This document shows, piece after piece, positions 1-8,448 of a stretch of DNA of 54,038 bases. A model generated the notes under the pieces. The model was not told where the DNA came from, made no database searches, and saw nothing but the letters and a program-made list of their open reading frames with translations. This DNA is from Methylobacterium sp. (GTDB lineage: Bacteria; Pseudomonadota; Alphaproteobacteria; Rhizobiales; Beijerinckiaceae), in contig NZ_JAIEOF010000246.1 in NCBI RefSeq assembly GCF_019750675.1, forward strand, positions 1 through 54,038, read 5' to 3'. Numbering within the stretch: the stretch's first letter is position 1; each line of letters opens with the position of its first letter. The translations under genes were made by a program, and so were the position numbers.

Positions 1-99
1 TGGCTTCGTTGAGGCAGGTGCCCGCCCTGCCCGGCGCGCGGGACGGTTGACCCGCCCGCCCCCGCAACCTACCTCCCGGCCCGCGAGGCCACGTCCTCC

Positions 100-149
100 C
101 CCCGCACGCGCGGGGCAGAAGTCCGGGACGGCCCGGCCCTTTCAGGAGG
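100..149 (+). promoter_or_regulatory. Candidate guanidine-II (mini-ykkC) riboswitch before gdx
   Basis: Two short hairpins sit directly upstream of a guanidinium exporter gene. Hairpin 1 is CCCCGC-ACGC-GCGGGG (100-115). A 7-nt linker follows, then hairpin 2, CCGGG-ACGG-CCCGG (123-136). Hairpin 2 ends 7 nt before the AGGAGG ribosome binding site (144-149), which lies 6 nt before the ATG. Two hairpins with ACGR tetraloops just before the ribosome binding site define the guanidine-II class, which is known to precede sugE/gdx genes. Hairpin 2 matches; the loop of hairpin 1 is ACGC, off the R consensus. CCTCC at 95-99 could pair with GGAGG at 145-149 as an anti-Shine-Dalgarno. The class assignment is inferred from architecture and context. 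Confidence 0.72.
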
Positions 150-155
150 GCTGAC

Positions 156-476
156 ATGGCCTGGATCTATCTCGTCGCCGCGGGCGTGCTCGAAGTCGTG
201 TGGGCCTACGCGATGAAGCTGTCGGACGGCTTCACCCGGCCCTGGCCGTCCACGATCATGGCGGTGGCGATGGTGGGCAGCGTCGGGCTGCTGGCGCTCG
301 CCATGCGCACCCTGCCGCTCGGCACCGCCTATACCATCTGGACGGGCATCGGCGCCGTCGGCGCCTTCCTGGTCGGCATCGCGGTGCTGGGGGAACAGGC
401 GAGCGCGATGCGGCTCACCGCGGCGGCCCTGATCGTGTCCGGCCTCGTCCTGATGAAGCTGTCGAGCCCGCACTGA
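156..476 (+). CDS. gdx: SMR-family guanidinium exporter (Gdx/SugE)
   Basis: Small multidrug resistance protein of 106 aa with four hydrophobic segments, the usual family length. The membrane-embedded glutamate is E13 in GVLEVVWA. G10, W16, S42 and W62 (in AYTIWTGIG) match the residues that separate the Gdx/SugE guanidinium exporters from EmrE-like polyspecific pumps. The protein is expected to work as an antiparallel inner-membrane dimer exchanging guanidinium for protons. The start has a clean AGGAGG 6 nt upstream. The preceding tandem ACGN-loop hairpins support guanidine-responsive expression. Older annotations call such genes 'quaternary ammonium compound efflux SMR transporter SugE'; the residue set and leader favour guanidinium. 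Confidence 0.93.
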   Translation: MAWIYLVAAGVLEVVWAYAMKLSDGFTRPWPSTIMAVAMVGSVGLLALAMRTLPLGTAYTIWTGIGAVGAFLVGIAVLGEQASAMRLTAAALIVSGLVLMKLSSPH

Positions 477-497
477 GCGGGCCCGGCCCCGGCCGGA

Positions 498-1931
498 TCA
501 GATTCCGACCCGCCCCTCCAGGGGGAACACCTTGGCGGGGTTCATCAGCCAGCCGGGGTCGAACACGTTTTTGACCCGCATCTGCTGCTCGAGGTCGGCC
601 TGGGCGTACTGGAAGCGCATGAGTTCGCGCTTCTCGATGCCGACGCCGTGCTCGCCCGTGAGGCAGCCGCCGACCTCGACGCAGAGCTTGAGGATCTCGT
701 CCCCGGCGGCTTCCGCCTTCTCCATCTCGCCGGGCTTGTTGATGTCGAACAGGATCAGCGGGTGCAGGTTGCCGTCGCCGGCATGGAACACGTTGGCGAC
801 GCGCAGGCCCTTCTCGGCGCAGATCGCGCCGATGCGTTCCAGCACCCCGGGCAGCTGGCCGGTGGGGATGGTGCCGTCCATGCAGATGTAGTCCGAGATC
901 CGGCCGGTGGCGCCGAAGGCGGACTTGCGGCCCTTCCAGATCGCGGCGCTCTCGGCTTCCGATTTCGAGACCCGGATGCTGGTCGGGTTGAAGTCGCGGG
1001 CGATGGCCTCGATGCGGGCGAGCATCGCCGTGCATTCGGCGTCCGAGCCCTCGACCTCGATGATCAGCATGGCCTCGGCGTCGCGCGGGTAGCCGGCTTT
1101 CGCGAAATCCTCGGTGATGAGGATCGCCTCGCGGTCCATGTATTCGATCGCCACCGGAATGATGCCGGCGCCGATGATGGCGGCCGTGCAGGCGCCCGCA
1201 TCCTCCACCGAGCCGAAGCCGACGAGCGCCGGGCGCGCGCCCTCCGCGCTGCGCAGGATGCGCACGGTGGCCTCGGTGACGATGCCGAGCTGCCCCTCCG
1301 AGCCGCAGACGAGACCGAGGAGGTCTAAGCCGGGCGCGTCGAGGTGCTCGCCGCCGATCTCCACCACGGTGCCGTCGTTCATCACCAGGGTGACGCCGAG
1401 CAGGTTGTTGGTGGTCACCCCGTACTTGAGGCAGTGCGCGCCGCCGGAATTCATCGCGATGTTGCCCGCGATGGTGCAGGCGAGCTGGCTCGACGGGTCG
1501 GGCGCGTAGAAGAAGCCCTCGTGGCTCACCGCGCCCGAGATGGCGAGGTTGGTGATGCCGGCCTCGACCCGCGCGGTGCGGTTCTCGTAGTCGACGGCGA
1601 GGATGCGGTTCATCTTGGCCACGCCCAGGATCACCGCGTCCTCCTGCGCGATGGCGCCGCCGGCGAGCGAGGTGCCGGCGCCGCGCGGCACCACCCGCAC
1701 GCCGTTGGTGTGGCAGAACGCCATCACGGCCGAGACCTCCGCAGTGGTCGAGGGCAGCACCACGGCCAGCGGCATCTTGCGGTAGGCGGTGAGCCCGTCC
1801 GTCTCGAAGGCGCGGCGCTCGTCCTCGGTGATCACCAGGGCCTCGGGGGCGACCAGGGGGGCGAGGCCGGCGATGATCGCATCGCGGCGGGCGACGACAC
1901 CGGCATCCGGCACGGGAAAGGCGATCGACAT
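498..1931 (-). CDS. FAD-linked oxidase, GlcD type (glycolate oxidase subunit or D-lactate dehydrogenase)
   Basis: 477-aa flavoprotein of the VAO/PCMH family. The N-terminal half is an FAD-binding domain with PRGAGTSLAGG at about residues 82-93. The C-terminal half carries the GLTGEHGVGIEKRELM signature typical of GlcD and D-2-hydroxyacid dehydrogenases, with the catalytic-site histidine in GEHGVG. It oxidises 2-hydroxy acids such as glycolate or D-lactate to 2-oxo acids, passing electrons to the respiratory chain or to GlcF-type partners. The start at 1931 is chosen over an in-frame start 15 nt upstream because GAGGAG lies just before it. No glcE or glcF is adjacent, so a stand-alone D-lactate or glycolate dehydrogenase is as likely as a glycolate oxidase subunit. 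It converges on gdx. Confidence 0.88.
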   Translation of the reverse strand: MSIAFPVPDAGVVARRDAIIAGLAPLVAPEALVITEDERRAFETDGLTAYRKMPLAVVLPSTTAEVSAVMAFCHTNGVRVVPRGAGTSLAGGAIAQEDAVILGVAKMNRILAVDYENRTARVEAGITNLAISGAVSHEGFFYAPDPSSQLACTIAGNIAMNSGGAHCLKYGVTTNNLLGVTLVMNDGTVVEIGGEHLDAPGLDLLGLVCGSEGQLGIVTEATVRILRSAEGARPALVGFGSVEDAGACTAAIIGAGIIPVAIEYMDREAILITEDFAKAGYPRDAEAMLIIEVEGSDAECTAMLARIEAIARDFNPTSIRVSKSEAESAAIWKGRKSAFGATGRISDYICMDGTIPTGQLPGVLERIGAICAEKGLRVANVFHAGDGNLHPLILFDINKPGEMEKAEAAGDEILKLCVEVGGCLTGEHGVGIEKRELMRFQYAQADLEQQMRVKNVFDPGWLMNPAKVFPLEGRVGI

Positions 1932-2219
1932 GGGCGCTCCTCGCAATCGGTTCGCCTTCAGCCTGCGCTCAGGCGCGCCGGTCTAGACCTTGGCGCGGCG
2001 CAGGGGGCGATTGCCGCCGAGTGTAGGCCAAACCGGCGGCGACCGCATCCCGTGGACGCTCCGGATACCGGAGGGCAGACGAAACCCACGCCGTGAAGCT
2101 TCGTTTCGTCGCAGGATAGGAGCGCGGGTTGGGGCGTTTCCAGTCTCAATCTGTTCTAAAACCCTAAGCTCTGCCATAACCAAAGGTGGCTTCGGCCGCT
2201 CATAAGGAGGAAAACAACC

Positions 2220-2585
2220 ATGCGTCACCTGATCCTCGGCGCCGCGCTCGCGCTCCTGCTGCCGCTCTCCGCACAGGCCCAGGAGGCCGGCGACGCCGCG
2301 GCCGGCGAGAAGGCCTTCGCGCCCTGCAAGGCCTGCCACGCCTTCGGCAAGAACGGCGTCGGCCCCGACCTGAAGGGTGTCGTCGGTCGCAAGGCCGGCG
2401 CGCACGAGGGCTACAACTATTCCGCCGCCCTGAAGGGCTCGGGCATCACCTGGGACGAGGCCAACCTCAAGGAGTGGCTGAAGGACCCCAAGGCGAAGGT
2501 GCCGGGCAACAAGATGGTCTATCCGGGCCTCAAGGACGACAAGAAGCTCGCCGACGTGATCGCGTACCTCGGCACGCAGAAGTAA
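2220..2585 (+). CDS. Periplasmic class I cytochrome c (c2/c550 type)
   Basis: 121-aa precursor. Residues 1-20 form a Sec signal peptide ending AQA. The heme attachment motif is C36-K-A-C39-H40. M99 in NKMVYPGL is the likely sixth heme ligand, so this is a soluble, low-mass, mono-heme class I cytochrome c. It shuttles electrons in the periplasm, for example between the bc1 complex or a dehydrogenase and a terminal oxidase; the partner cannot be told from the sequence. A very strong ribosome binding site (AAGGAGG) precedes the start. The 288-bp region upstream holds no gene and presumably its promoter. Monocistronic, ending at two hairpins. Confidence 0.93.
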   Translation: MRHLILGAALALLLPLSAQAQEAGDAAAGEKAFAPCKACHAFGKNGVGPDLKGVVGRKAGAHEGYNYSAALKGSGITWDEANLKEWLKDPKAKVPGNKMVYPGLKDDKKLADVIAYLGTQK

Positions 2586-2594
2586 GCGTCGCGC

Positions 2595-2614
2595 CCGGTC
2601 CCGCGCGGGACCGG
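2595..2614 (+). terminator. Perfect palindromic hairpin after the cytochrome c gene
   Basis: CCGGTCCCGCGCGGGACCGG is a perfect 20-nt palindrome starting 9 nt after the cytochrome c stop. It forms an 8-bp stem with a 4-nt loop. The downstream tract is only ATT, so it is a weak intrinsic terminator or a 3'-end stabiliser. Confidence 0.6.
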
Positions 2615-2660
2615 ATTCGCCGTCTGCAATGCTTGTCTCCGCCGGCGAAAGCCTGCGGAT

Positions 2661-2691
2661 GGGCCGTCCCCGCCTCCGGCGGGGGCGGCCC
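2661..2691. terminator. Bidirectional hairpin between convergent genes
   Basis: A 14-bp GC-rich stem (2661-2674 with 2678-2691, one G-U pair) closes a 3-nt loop, 6 bp from the end of the minus-strand ohrR gene and downstream of the cytochrome c gene. Position and strength fit a shared terminator. Neither side has a long T tract. Confidence 0.6.
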
Positions 2692-2697
2692 TCGCGT

Positions 2698-3237
2698 TCA
2701 GGCTCCGGCCTCGGCCCGTTCCTCTGCCCGCGCCGCGCCCGGGCTCGCGTCTTTCGCGAGGTTCTGGTGCAGGGAGGCGCGCAACTGGACGAGGGTGTCG
2801 AGGAGCGCGCGCCGGCCGTCCATGTCGAGGCCCGTGAGCCCGCCCGCGAGGCCCGGCACGCATTCCATGCGCTGGCGCAGGGCCCGCCCGCCCGGGGTGA
2901 GGAAGATGCTGACCTGCCGCTCGTCGGTGCGGTCGCGGGCGCGGCGGACGTGTCCGGCCGCTTCCAGGCGCTTCAACAGGGGCGTCAGGGTTCCGGAATC
3001 GAGGAACAGGCGCTGACCGATCTCCTTGACCGTCAGGCCCTCCTCTTCCCACAGCACCAGCAACACCAGATATTGCGGGTAGGTCAGGTCGTGCCCCGCC
3101 AGCAGCGCCCGGTAGGCGCGCCCGAAGGCATGCGCCGTGGCGTAGACGGCAAAGCAGAGCTGGCTGTCGAGGCTCAGGGCGTCGGCGCACGGATCTGCGA
3201 CGGGCTCGGTGCGGGGGCGGGTGGTCCGTCCCGACAT
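2698..3237 (-). CDS. ohrR: OhrR-type MarR-family organic peroxide sensor
   Basis: 179-aa winged-helix repressor, a little longer than typical OhrR because of N- and C-terminal extensions. The [16 protein letters not shown] segment carries the conserved reactive cysteine C28. C126 lies in the C-terminal half, as expected for a 2-Cys OhrR; C17 is extra. The winged-helix core ([22 protein letters not shown], then [14 protein letters not shown] and [10 protein letters not shown]) is intact. Organic hydroperoxides oxidise the sensor cysteine and release DNA. It is divergent from ohr, with mirrored operator-like motifs between them, so it should repress both genes. AGGAAGGA precedes the ATG. Confidence 0.87.
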   Translation of the reverse strand: MSGRTTRPRTEPVADPCADALSLDSQLCFAVYATAHAFGRAYRALLAGHDLTYPQYLVLLVLWEEEGLTVKEIGQRLFLDSGTLTPLLKRLEAAGHVRRARDRTDERQVSIFLTPGGRALRQRMECVPGLAGGLTGLDMDGRRALLDTLVQLRASLHQNLAKDASPGAARAEERAEAGA

Positions 3238-3320
3238 GATGCGGTGTCCTTCCTGTGGACGATTGCCTTATGGCGACCGGACGGAACCGGGGGCCTGTCA
3301 CGACCTTATGCAAAACTCAT

Positions 3321-3370
3321 ATTGCGCACAATCAAGTTCCGTGCGAGATGAAAACTAGATTGTGCGCAAT
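3321..3370. promoter_or_regulatory. Paired OhrR operator candidates in the ohrR-ohr intergenic region
   Basis: ATTGCGCACAAT (3321-3332) and ATTGTGCGCAAT (3359-3370) are exact reverse complements of each other, 38 bp apart centre to centre. Each is itself a near-palindrome with ATTG...CAAT arms. They occupy the divergent promoter region of ohrR and ohr, the expected place for OhrR dimers. The assignment to OhrR is inferred from context. Confidence 0.7.
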
Positions 3371-3444
3371 CGAGATCGCTCCGGCCGCCGCCGGAGCGGT
3401 GCGTCCGATCCGACCACCCCGTTCCACGACGAGGAGAGACCGAC

Positions 3445-3867
3445 ATGAAGGCACTCTACACCGCACACGCCCATGCCACCGGCGGCCGCGAGGGTTCTGC
3501 CGCGACCGACGATTCCAAGGTGGACGTCAAGCTCTCGACCCCGAAGGAGCTCGGCGGCGGCGGTGGCGCCGGCACCAATCCGGAGCAGCTCTTCGCGGCC
3601 GGCTACGCGGCCTGCTTCCTCGGCGCGATCAAGTTCGTGGCCGGCAAGGACAAGATCCAGGTGTCGGAGGATTCCAAGATCGAGTCGAGCGTCGGCATCG
3701 GCCCGCGCGACGACGGCACCGGCTTCGGCCTCGTGGTCGCCCTCAAGGCAACCCTGCCGGGCCTCGAGCGCGCCGTCGCCGAGGATCTGGTGAAGCGCGC
3801 CGACGTGGTGTGCCCCTACTCCCACGCCACCCGCGGCAACATCCAGGTCGACATCTCGGTCGCCTGA
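3445..3867 (+). CDS. ohr: Organic hydroperoxide resistance protein Ohr
   Basis: 140-aa OsmC/Ohr-family thiol peroxidase, the normal length. The two catalytic cysteines are visible as C57 (AAGYAACFLGA) and C123 (DVVCPYSHA). R15 and E47, which polarise the peroxidatic cysteine, are also in place. It reduces fatty-acid and other organic hydroperoxides in the cytoplasm using lipoylated proteins as reductant. The PDH genes in this window encode such lipoyl domains, although no direct link is shown here. GAGGAGAG lies upstream of the ATG. The stop is 22 bp from the convergent hisS stop. Confidence 0.96.
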   Translation: MKALYTAHAHATGGREGSAATDDSKVDVKLSTPKELGGGGGAGTNPEQLFAAGYAACFLGAIKFVAGKDKIQVSEDSKIESSVGIGPRDDGTGFGLVVALKATLPGLERAVAEDLVKRADVVCPYSHATRGNIQVDISVA

Positions 3868-3888
3868 GCTTTCGCGTCGGCCGGGCGG

Positions 3889-5433
3889 TCAGTTCCGCTC
3901 GGCCGAAGCCTCGGGCCTGCTCCCCGGGAAATGCGTTTCCAGCACGTCCCAGACCCGCTCGACCATCTCGGCGACCGGCACCGAGAACTGGGCCGGGCGC
4001 GCGGCCTTCCACTCCGCGTTGCTGGTGATGGCGGCCGCCGCCTTGGCGCCCTCGATCAGGTCCTTGATCTGGACCTCGCCGGCCTCGCGCTCGTTCGAGC
4101 CCTGAATAATCGCGCAGGGGCTGCCGCGCCGGTCGGCGTATTTCATCTGCGCCTTCATGCCCGAGCCGCCGAGATAGAGTTCGGCCCGGATGCCGGCCTC
4201 GCGCAGGCTCGAGACCAGCCGCTGGTAATCGGCGATGTTTTCGCGATCCAGCACCAAGACAACGACGGGGCCGGGCTTGGCGGTGCCCTCCAGGAGCGGG
4301 CTCTTCACGAGTTGCAGCGCCGAGAACAGGCGCGAGACGCCGATTGAGAAGCCGGTGGCCGGCACCGGCTCGCTGCGGAAGCGCCCGACGAGGCCGTCGT
4401 AGCGCCCGCCGCCGGAGACCGAGCCGAAGCGCACGGTCTGGCCGTCCTCGTTGGTGACCGGGAAGGTCAGCTCCGCCTCGTAGACCGGGCCGGTGTAGTA
4501 TTCGAGCCCGCGCACCACGGACGGGTCGATGCGGATGCGATCCTCGTAGCCGGCGGCAGCGAACAGGGCGGCCATGTCCGCGAGTTCGCGCACGCCCTCC
4601 AGGCCGATGGCGCTGCCCGCGAGCGATGCCTCGAAGTTCGCCAAGGTGGTGGCGTTGTCGGCGGGCGCCGATCCGGTTCCGGTCCAGCCGGTGAAGGCCA
4701 GGACGCGCCCGATCGCCTCGTCCGCCAGCCCCGCGCCCTTGGTGAAGTCGCCGCTCTCGTCCTTGCGGCCGGCGCCCAGCAATTCGCGCACGCCCGCATC
4801 GCCGAGGCGATCGAGCTTGTCGATGGCGCGCAGCACGGTCAGGCGCTGGCCGGCCTTGTCGGGACCACTGAGGCCGATCGATTCCATCAGGCCGTCGAGC
4901 ACCTTCCGGTTGTTGACCTTCACCACGTACTGGCCGGTGAGCCCGAGCTTCTCCAGGGTGTCGGCCATCAGCATGCAGATCTCGGCATCGGCCGCCACCG
5001 AGCCGGCCCCGACGATGTCGGCATCGAACTGCATAAACTGGCGGAAGCGGCCCGGACCCGGCTTCTCGTTGCGGAAGACGTAGCCCGCGCGAAAGCTCCG
5101 GTAGGGCTTGGGGATCGCGTCGAAGTGCTCGGCCACGTGCCGGGCGAGCGGCGCGGTGAGGTCGTAGCGCAGCGAGAGCCAGGATTCGTCGTCGTCCTGG
5201 AACGAGAACACGCCCTCGTTCGGGCGGTCGAGGTCGGGCAGGAACTTGCCCAGCGCCTCGGTGTACTCGACGAAGGGCGTCTCAAGCGCCTCGAAGCCAT
5301 AGAGTTCGAAGCTCCGGCGGATCGTCTCCAGCATGCGGTGCTGGGCGGCGATCTCGTCCTCGCGACGGTCGACGAAACCGCGCGGCAAGCGCGGCTTCAG
5401 GGTATCGGCCTTGTTTGAATCGGCCTTGGCCAT
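3889..5433 (-). CDS. hisS: Histidyl-tRNA synthetase
   Basis: 514-aa class II aminoacyl-tRNA synthetase. Class II motif 2 lies in [22 protein letters not shown]. The HisA motifs [11 protein letters not shown] and the C-terminal GFSIGVSRL (motif 3) are present, followed by an anticodon-binding domain ([25 protein letters not shown]). It is about 90 residues longer than the E. coli enzyme. This length and the [11 protein letters not shown] form resemble the divergent HisRS of a large alphaproteobacterial clade. That clade is known to charge tRNA-His lacking the G-1 nucleotide; the assignment here is by resemblance. The gene is monocistronic, or heads no obvious operon. Confidence 0.96.
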   Translation of the reverse strand: MAKADSNKADTLKPRLPRGFVDRREDEIAAQHRMLETIRRSFELYGFEALETPFVEYTEALGKFLPDLDRPNEGVFSFQDDDESWLSLRYDLTAPLARHVAEHFDAIPKPYRSFRAGYVFRNEKPGPGRFRQFMQFDADIVGAGSVAADAEICMLMADTLEKLGLTGQYVVKVNNRKVLDGLMESIGLSGPDKAGQRLTVLRAIDKLDRLGDAGVRELLGAGRKDESGDFTKGAGLADEAIGRVLAFTGWTGTGSAPADNATTLANFEASLAGSAIGLEGVRELADMAALFAAAGYEDRIRIDPSVVRGLEYYTGPVYEAELTFPVTNEDGQTVRFGSVSGGGRYDGLVGRFRSEPVPATGFSIGVSRLFSALQLVKSPLLEGTAKPGPVVVLVLDRENIADYQRLVSSLREAGIRAELYLGGSGMKAQMKYADRRGSPCAIIQGSNEREAGEVQIKDLIEGAKAAAAITSNAEWKAARPAQFSVPVAEMVERVWDVLETHFPGSRPEASAERN

Positions 5434-5537
5434 GGTGATCTTCGCGTCCGTCGGAGCTGTTCGGGGTTCCGGGGGCTCTATCGCGGGTGGCCGGAGGCGG
5501 CAAGCGCGCCGGGTGTCTGGCGCCCGAGCACCCCGCG

Positions 5538-6029
5538 TCAGAGCGCCAGGGCGAGAAGGGCCGCGAGGCTCACGAGGGCGATGGGGATCTGCACCGGACG
5601 CAGGCGGGCGAAGAACAGCGGCGCCTCACCCCGCCGGGCCGCGATCGGATCGAGGACCGCGATGGCGGTGAAGCCGACGAGGAGCACGAGCAGGGCCGGC
5701 ACGGCCGCGCCGAGGGTCGCCAGCACCAGGGCGGCGAAGCCGAGGCTGAACAGCCCGATCATGGTGGCGATCTGCGCGACGGTGGCCCCGCCCTCGGTGC
5801 GGAAGCTGACGCCCCGGCGCACCCCCGACAGGAACAGCAGGATGGCGCAGCCCCACAGGATCGTCAGCGCGGCGGCGGCCTGCCCGAGGTCGGTGCCGCG
5901 CCAGCCCCAGGCGGCCAGCGCACCGGCGGCGAAGGGCAGCATCGGCCCGTAGCCGAACACGATGCTGAGCCACGGCACGGCGCGGGGTTCCGTGACCCGC
6001 AGGGTCCGTCCGTCGGGTCGATCGTCCAT
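5538..6029 (-). CDS. DUF3429-like inner-membrane protein
   Basis: 163-aa protein with about five hydrophobic segments: [74 protein letters not shown] and [15 protein letters not shown]. The FGYGPMLPF and FLSGVRRGV patterns resemble the DUF3429 family of uncharacterised bacterial membrane proteins. Position 6029 is preferred as the start: the alternative at 6065 has no ribosome binding site and adds a non-hydrophobic extension. Function unknown. Same strand as the upstream MFS gene, 78 bp away, so possibly cotranscribed. Confidence 0.7.
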   Translation of the reverse strand: MDDRPDGRTLRVTEPRAVPWLSIVFGYGPMLPFAAGALAAWGWRGTDLGQAAAALTILWGCAILLFLSGVRRGVSFRTEGGATVAQIATMIGLFSLGFAALVLATLGAAVPALLVLLVGFTAIAVLDPIAARRGEAPLFFARLRPVQIPIALVSLAALLALAL

Positions 6030-6107
6030 CGTCTGGGGCTCCGGTGGCTGAGGCACCCTCGCCAACCGGGGCGGGACCGGCCTGTTCCCCCCGGCGGCAA
6101 TCCGCCC

Positions 6108-7406
6108 TCAGGCCGTCTCCGGCTTGCGCTCGGGCTCGGGCTCGCGCCGGGCCTGCCGCGTCCCCTCCCCGGAGGAAGTCTCCCCGGAAGACGTCTCGGC
6201 CGCGGCGTCGCGCCCGCGCCCGCTGCGGCCCTCACTGGTGGTGTCGAGCCAGAGGACGAGCGCGAGGGCGACGAGGGCGGGGGCGCCCAGCGCCAGGAAG
6301 GCGCCGGTCCAGCCGAGCACCGATTGCGCGAGGCCGCCGTACCAGGCCGAGAGGGCGCCGCCGATGCCCTGGATGGCATTGAGGGAGCCGAGCGCGGTCT
6401 GGGTCCGGCCGGAGCCCCAGGTGAGGTCGGCCACCACCACGGGCACCGCGACGCCGATGATGCCGGAGGCGATGCCGTCGAGGATCTCGGCCGAGATCAG
6501 CCAGACGGGATCGTCGATGAAGGCCGAGAGCGCGGCGCGCACGGGGAGCACCGCGCAGGCGGCGACGAGGAGCTGGCGCCGGCCTCGCCTGTCGGCGAGC
6601 GAGCCCGCGAACAGCGCCACCGGGATCATCACGAGTTGCGCCACCATGACGTAGCGGGCGGTCCAGCTCGTGGCGTCGACGGCGGTGGCCACCAGCTTCT
6701 GTCCGAGCAGCGAGAGCATGCCGCCGTTGCCGAGGTTGAACAGGGCGAGGGCCACGGCGAGCACGAGGAGCCGGCGGTCGGACACGATGCTGCGCAGGCC
6801 GGCGCGCTCGGGCTTGTCGTCGGAATCCTCCTGCCAGCCCACCGCCCGGCGCGCGTTGTAGCAATGCCCCGGCGTGGTGAGCGTGGCGAGGATCGCCAGC
6901 ACCGCCATGGCGCCGAGCACCCAAAAGGCGATGGCCGGGCCGAACCAGCCGGTGCCGAGGCCGATGCCGCCGGCCGCGAGCAGGATGCCGAGATGGTTGA
7001 AGGCCTGGTTGCGCCCCTGCTGCTTCGGGAAGCGGTCCTTGCCCACGATGCCGAGGGTGAGCGCGGTCACCGCCGGCAGCAGCAGCGTGCCGCCCGCCGC
7101 CGCCAGCATCTGCGCGGCGAAGACCGGGATCACGCCCCGGGCCGGCAGCAGCAGCAGGGTGCCGCACAGGATCGCCCCGCAGGCCAGGGCGATCAGCAGC
7201 CGGGGCCGGCCGAGGCGGTCGACCAGGGCGCCGCAGGGGCCGCTCATGAGCAGCGAGCCGATGCCCACCAGGGTGGTGACGAAGCCGACCCGCGACGGAC
7301 TCCAATTGGCGGATTCCGCCAGCCAGGTGCCCAGGAACGGTCCGAGCCCGCCCTGGATGTCGCCCGTGAAGACGTTGATCAGGGCGAGGTGATGCGTGGC
7401 GAGCAT
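6108..7406 (-). CDS. MFS transporter, substrate unknown
   Basis: Major facilitator protein of about 432 aa with roughly 12 hydrophobic segments and MFS-type inter-helix motifs (GALVDRLGRPRLL in the N half, GSLADRRGRRQLL in the C half). It ends in a hydrophilic tail rich in Glu, Ser and Arg with a short repeat (AAETSSGETSSGEG). The ATG at 7406 (MLATHHLALINVFTGD) is chosen because helix 1 begins there. A TTG start at 7508 would add 34 basic, non-hydrophobic residues and lacks a clear ribosome binding site. Substrate and direction cannot be told; drug efflux is one possibility. Confidence 0.82.
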   Translation of the reverse strand: MLATHHLALINVFTGDIQGGLGPFLGTWLAESANWSPSRVGFVTTLVGIGSLLMSGPCGALVDRLGRPRLLIALACGAILCGTLLLLPARGVIPVFAAQMLAAAGGTLLLPAVTALTLGIVGKDRFPKQQGRNQAFNHLGILLAAGGIGLGTGWFGPAIAFWVLGAMAVLAILATLTTPGHCYNARRAVGWQEDSDDKPERAGLRSIVSDRRLLVLAVALALFNLGNGGMLSLLGQKLVATAVDATSWTARYVMVAQLVMIPVALFAGSLADRRGRRQLLVAACAVLPVRAALSAFIDDPVWLISAEILDGIASGIIGVAVPVVVADLTWGSGRTQTALGSLNAIQGIGGALSAWYGGLAQSVLGWTGAFLALGAPALVALALVLWLDTTSEGRSGRGRDAAAETSSGETSSGEGTRQARREPEPERKPETA

Positions 7407-7597
7407 GCGATCCGGGGGCTGCAATCGATCCGCCGATCCCACGGCGCTGCGGCGCGGGGACCGGTCGGCCTGCCGAGGGCGGCGAAACTGGATGCGAGTA
7501 ACGGCCAAGCCCGGACTTCGATCCCGAGCCTACCTGGGCGCGTCCCGTCGCGGACGCGATCTTCGCGTGGTTCGGCCCCGCCGTGGGGCTCCGCGGC

Positions 7598-8254
7598 TCA
7601 GGGGCCGGCGGCCAGCCAGCGGCCGAAGCCCTGCGCGTAATTATCGGCGGCGCGGTCGAAGAGGTCGTCCGTCTCGCCCGCCGTGAGGGCGGCGTCGATG
7701 AGGATGCCGGTGACGCCCTGCCCGACCGCCTTCACGCCGATGCCTCCCTTGTAGGTGGTGAGCACGGCGTTCGTGCGCGCGTCGACCACGTCGATGTCGG
7801 CGCTGACGACGGGGTTGCCGCCGATGGTGATCCGCCGGATGGCGGAGGGAATGTCTACGTGGGTGACCGTGGCCACGAGGCGCACCGGGCGCGTGCCCGG
7901 CGGCCGTTTGGCGGTGACGAGTTCCAGCTTTGCGCGGAGGCGCCGTGCGGTCAGGTCGCGCACGAAGGCGCGGCCGGCCGGCGTCGCCGCGACGGCCGGA
8001 TCGTTCGGTGCCAGGCCATGGGCGCGGGCATAATCCTCCTCGGCCGCGCCCCAGACGATGGGCGCGGTCTCGGGCACGCGGACATCGAGGCTGGCGAAGC
8101 GAAGCTCGGCGGTCTCGAGCGCCGACAGACCGTTCGGGGCTGGCGTGACGCAGCCGGAGAGGCCGAGCCCCAGGCTCAGCAGGAGCGCGAGAGTGCCGGC
8201 CCGGGTCAGGCGGCCAAGGGCCGGAATCCGGTGCGCGCCGCGGGATCGGATCAT
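7598..8254 (-). CDS. Putative lipoprotein of unknown function
   Basis: 218-aa protein. A basic N-terminus and a hydrophobic stretch (residues 21-33) lead to the lipobox LSGC, with C35 as the lipidated cysteine. The mature part is soluble with alternating beta-like segments, for example VRLVATVTHVDIPS and NPVVSADIDVVDARTNAVL. The C-terminal half (GIGVKAVGQGVTGILIDAAL) is glycine-rich and weakly hydrophobic. It resembles alphaproteobacterial envelope lipoproteins annotated only by DUF, and I do not recognise a function. It lies downstream of secB on the same strand, 194 bp away. Confidence 0.75.
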   Translation of the reverse strand: MIRSRGAHRIPALGRLTRAGTLALLLSLGLGLSGCVTPAPNGLSALETAELRFASLDVRVPETAPIVWGAAEEDYARAHGLAPNDPAVAATPAGRAFVRDLTARRLRAKLELVTAKRPPGTRPVRLVATVTHVDIPSAIRRITIGGNPVVSADIDVVDARTNAVLTTYKGGIGVKAVGQGVTGILIDAALTAGETDDLFDRAADNYAQGFGRWLAAGP

Positions 8255-8448
8255 TTGAAGGCGTCTCGCGGGACCGGTCCTGGGCAGGACCAAGACGTCC
8301 CCCGTCCCGGCCTGCCGCGCCGGACTGTCGCGGCGCGGGACGCCTGCTAGCACAATCCTAGACGGCACGGTGCGGCAGGCGTGCAACACGCGGTGGCGCT
8401 CAGGTCCCGCATCCACCGGATGGCCGGCGGATGCGGCACGGTACGCGT

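Noticed and set aside
7407..7508. N-terminal extension of the MFS gene from a TTG start
   Set aside because: The added 34 residues are basic and non-hydrophobic, with no clear ribosome binding site.
5487..7640. A 717-codon plus-strand open frame opposite the membrane protein and MFS genes
   Set aside because: Translation is E/G/H/Q/R-rich without domain structure, and it is antisense to two convincing membrane-protein genes.
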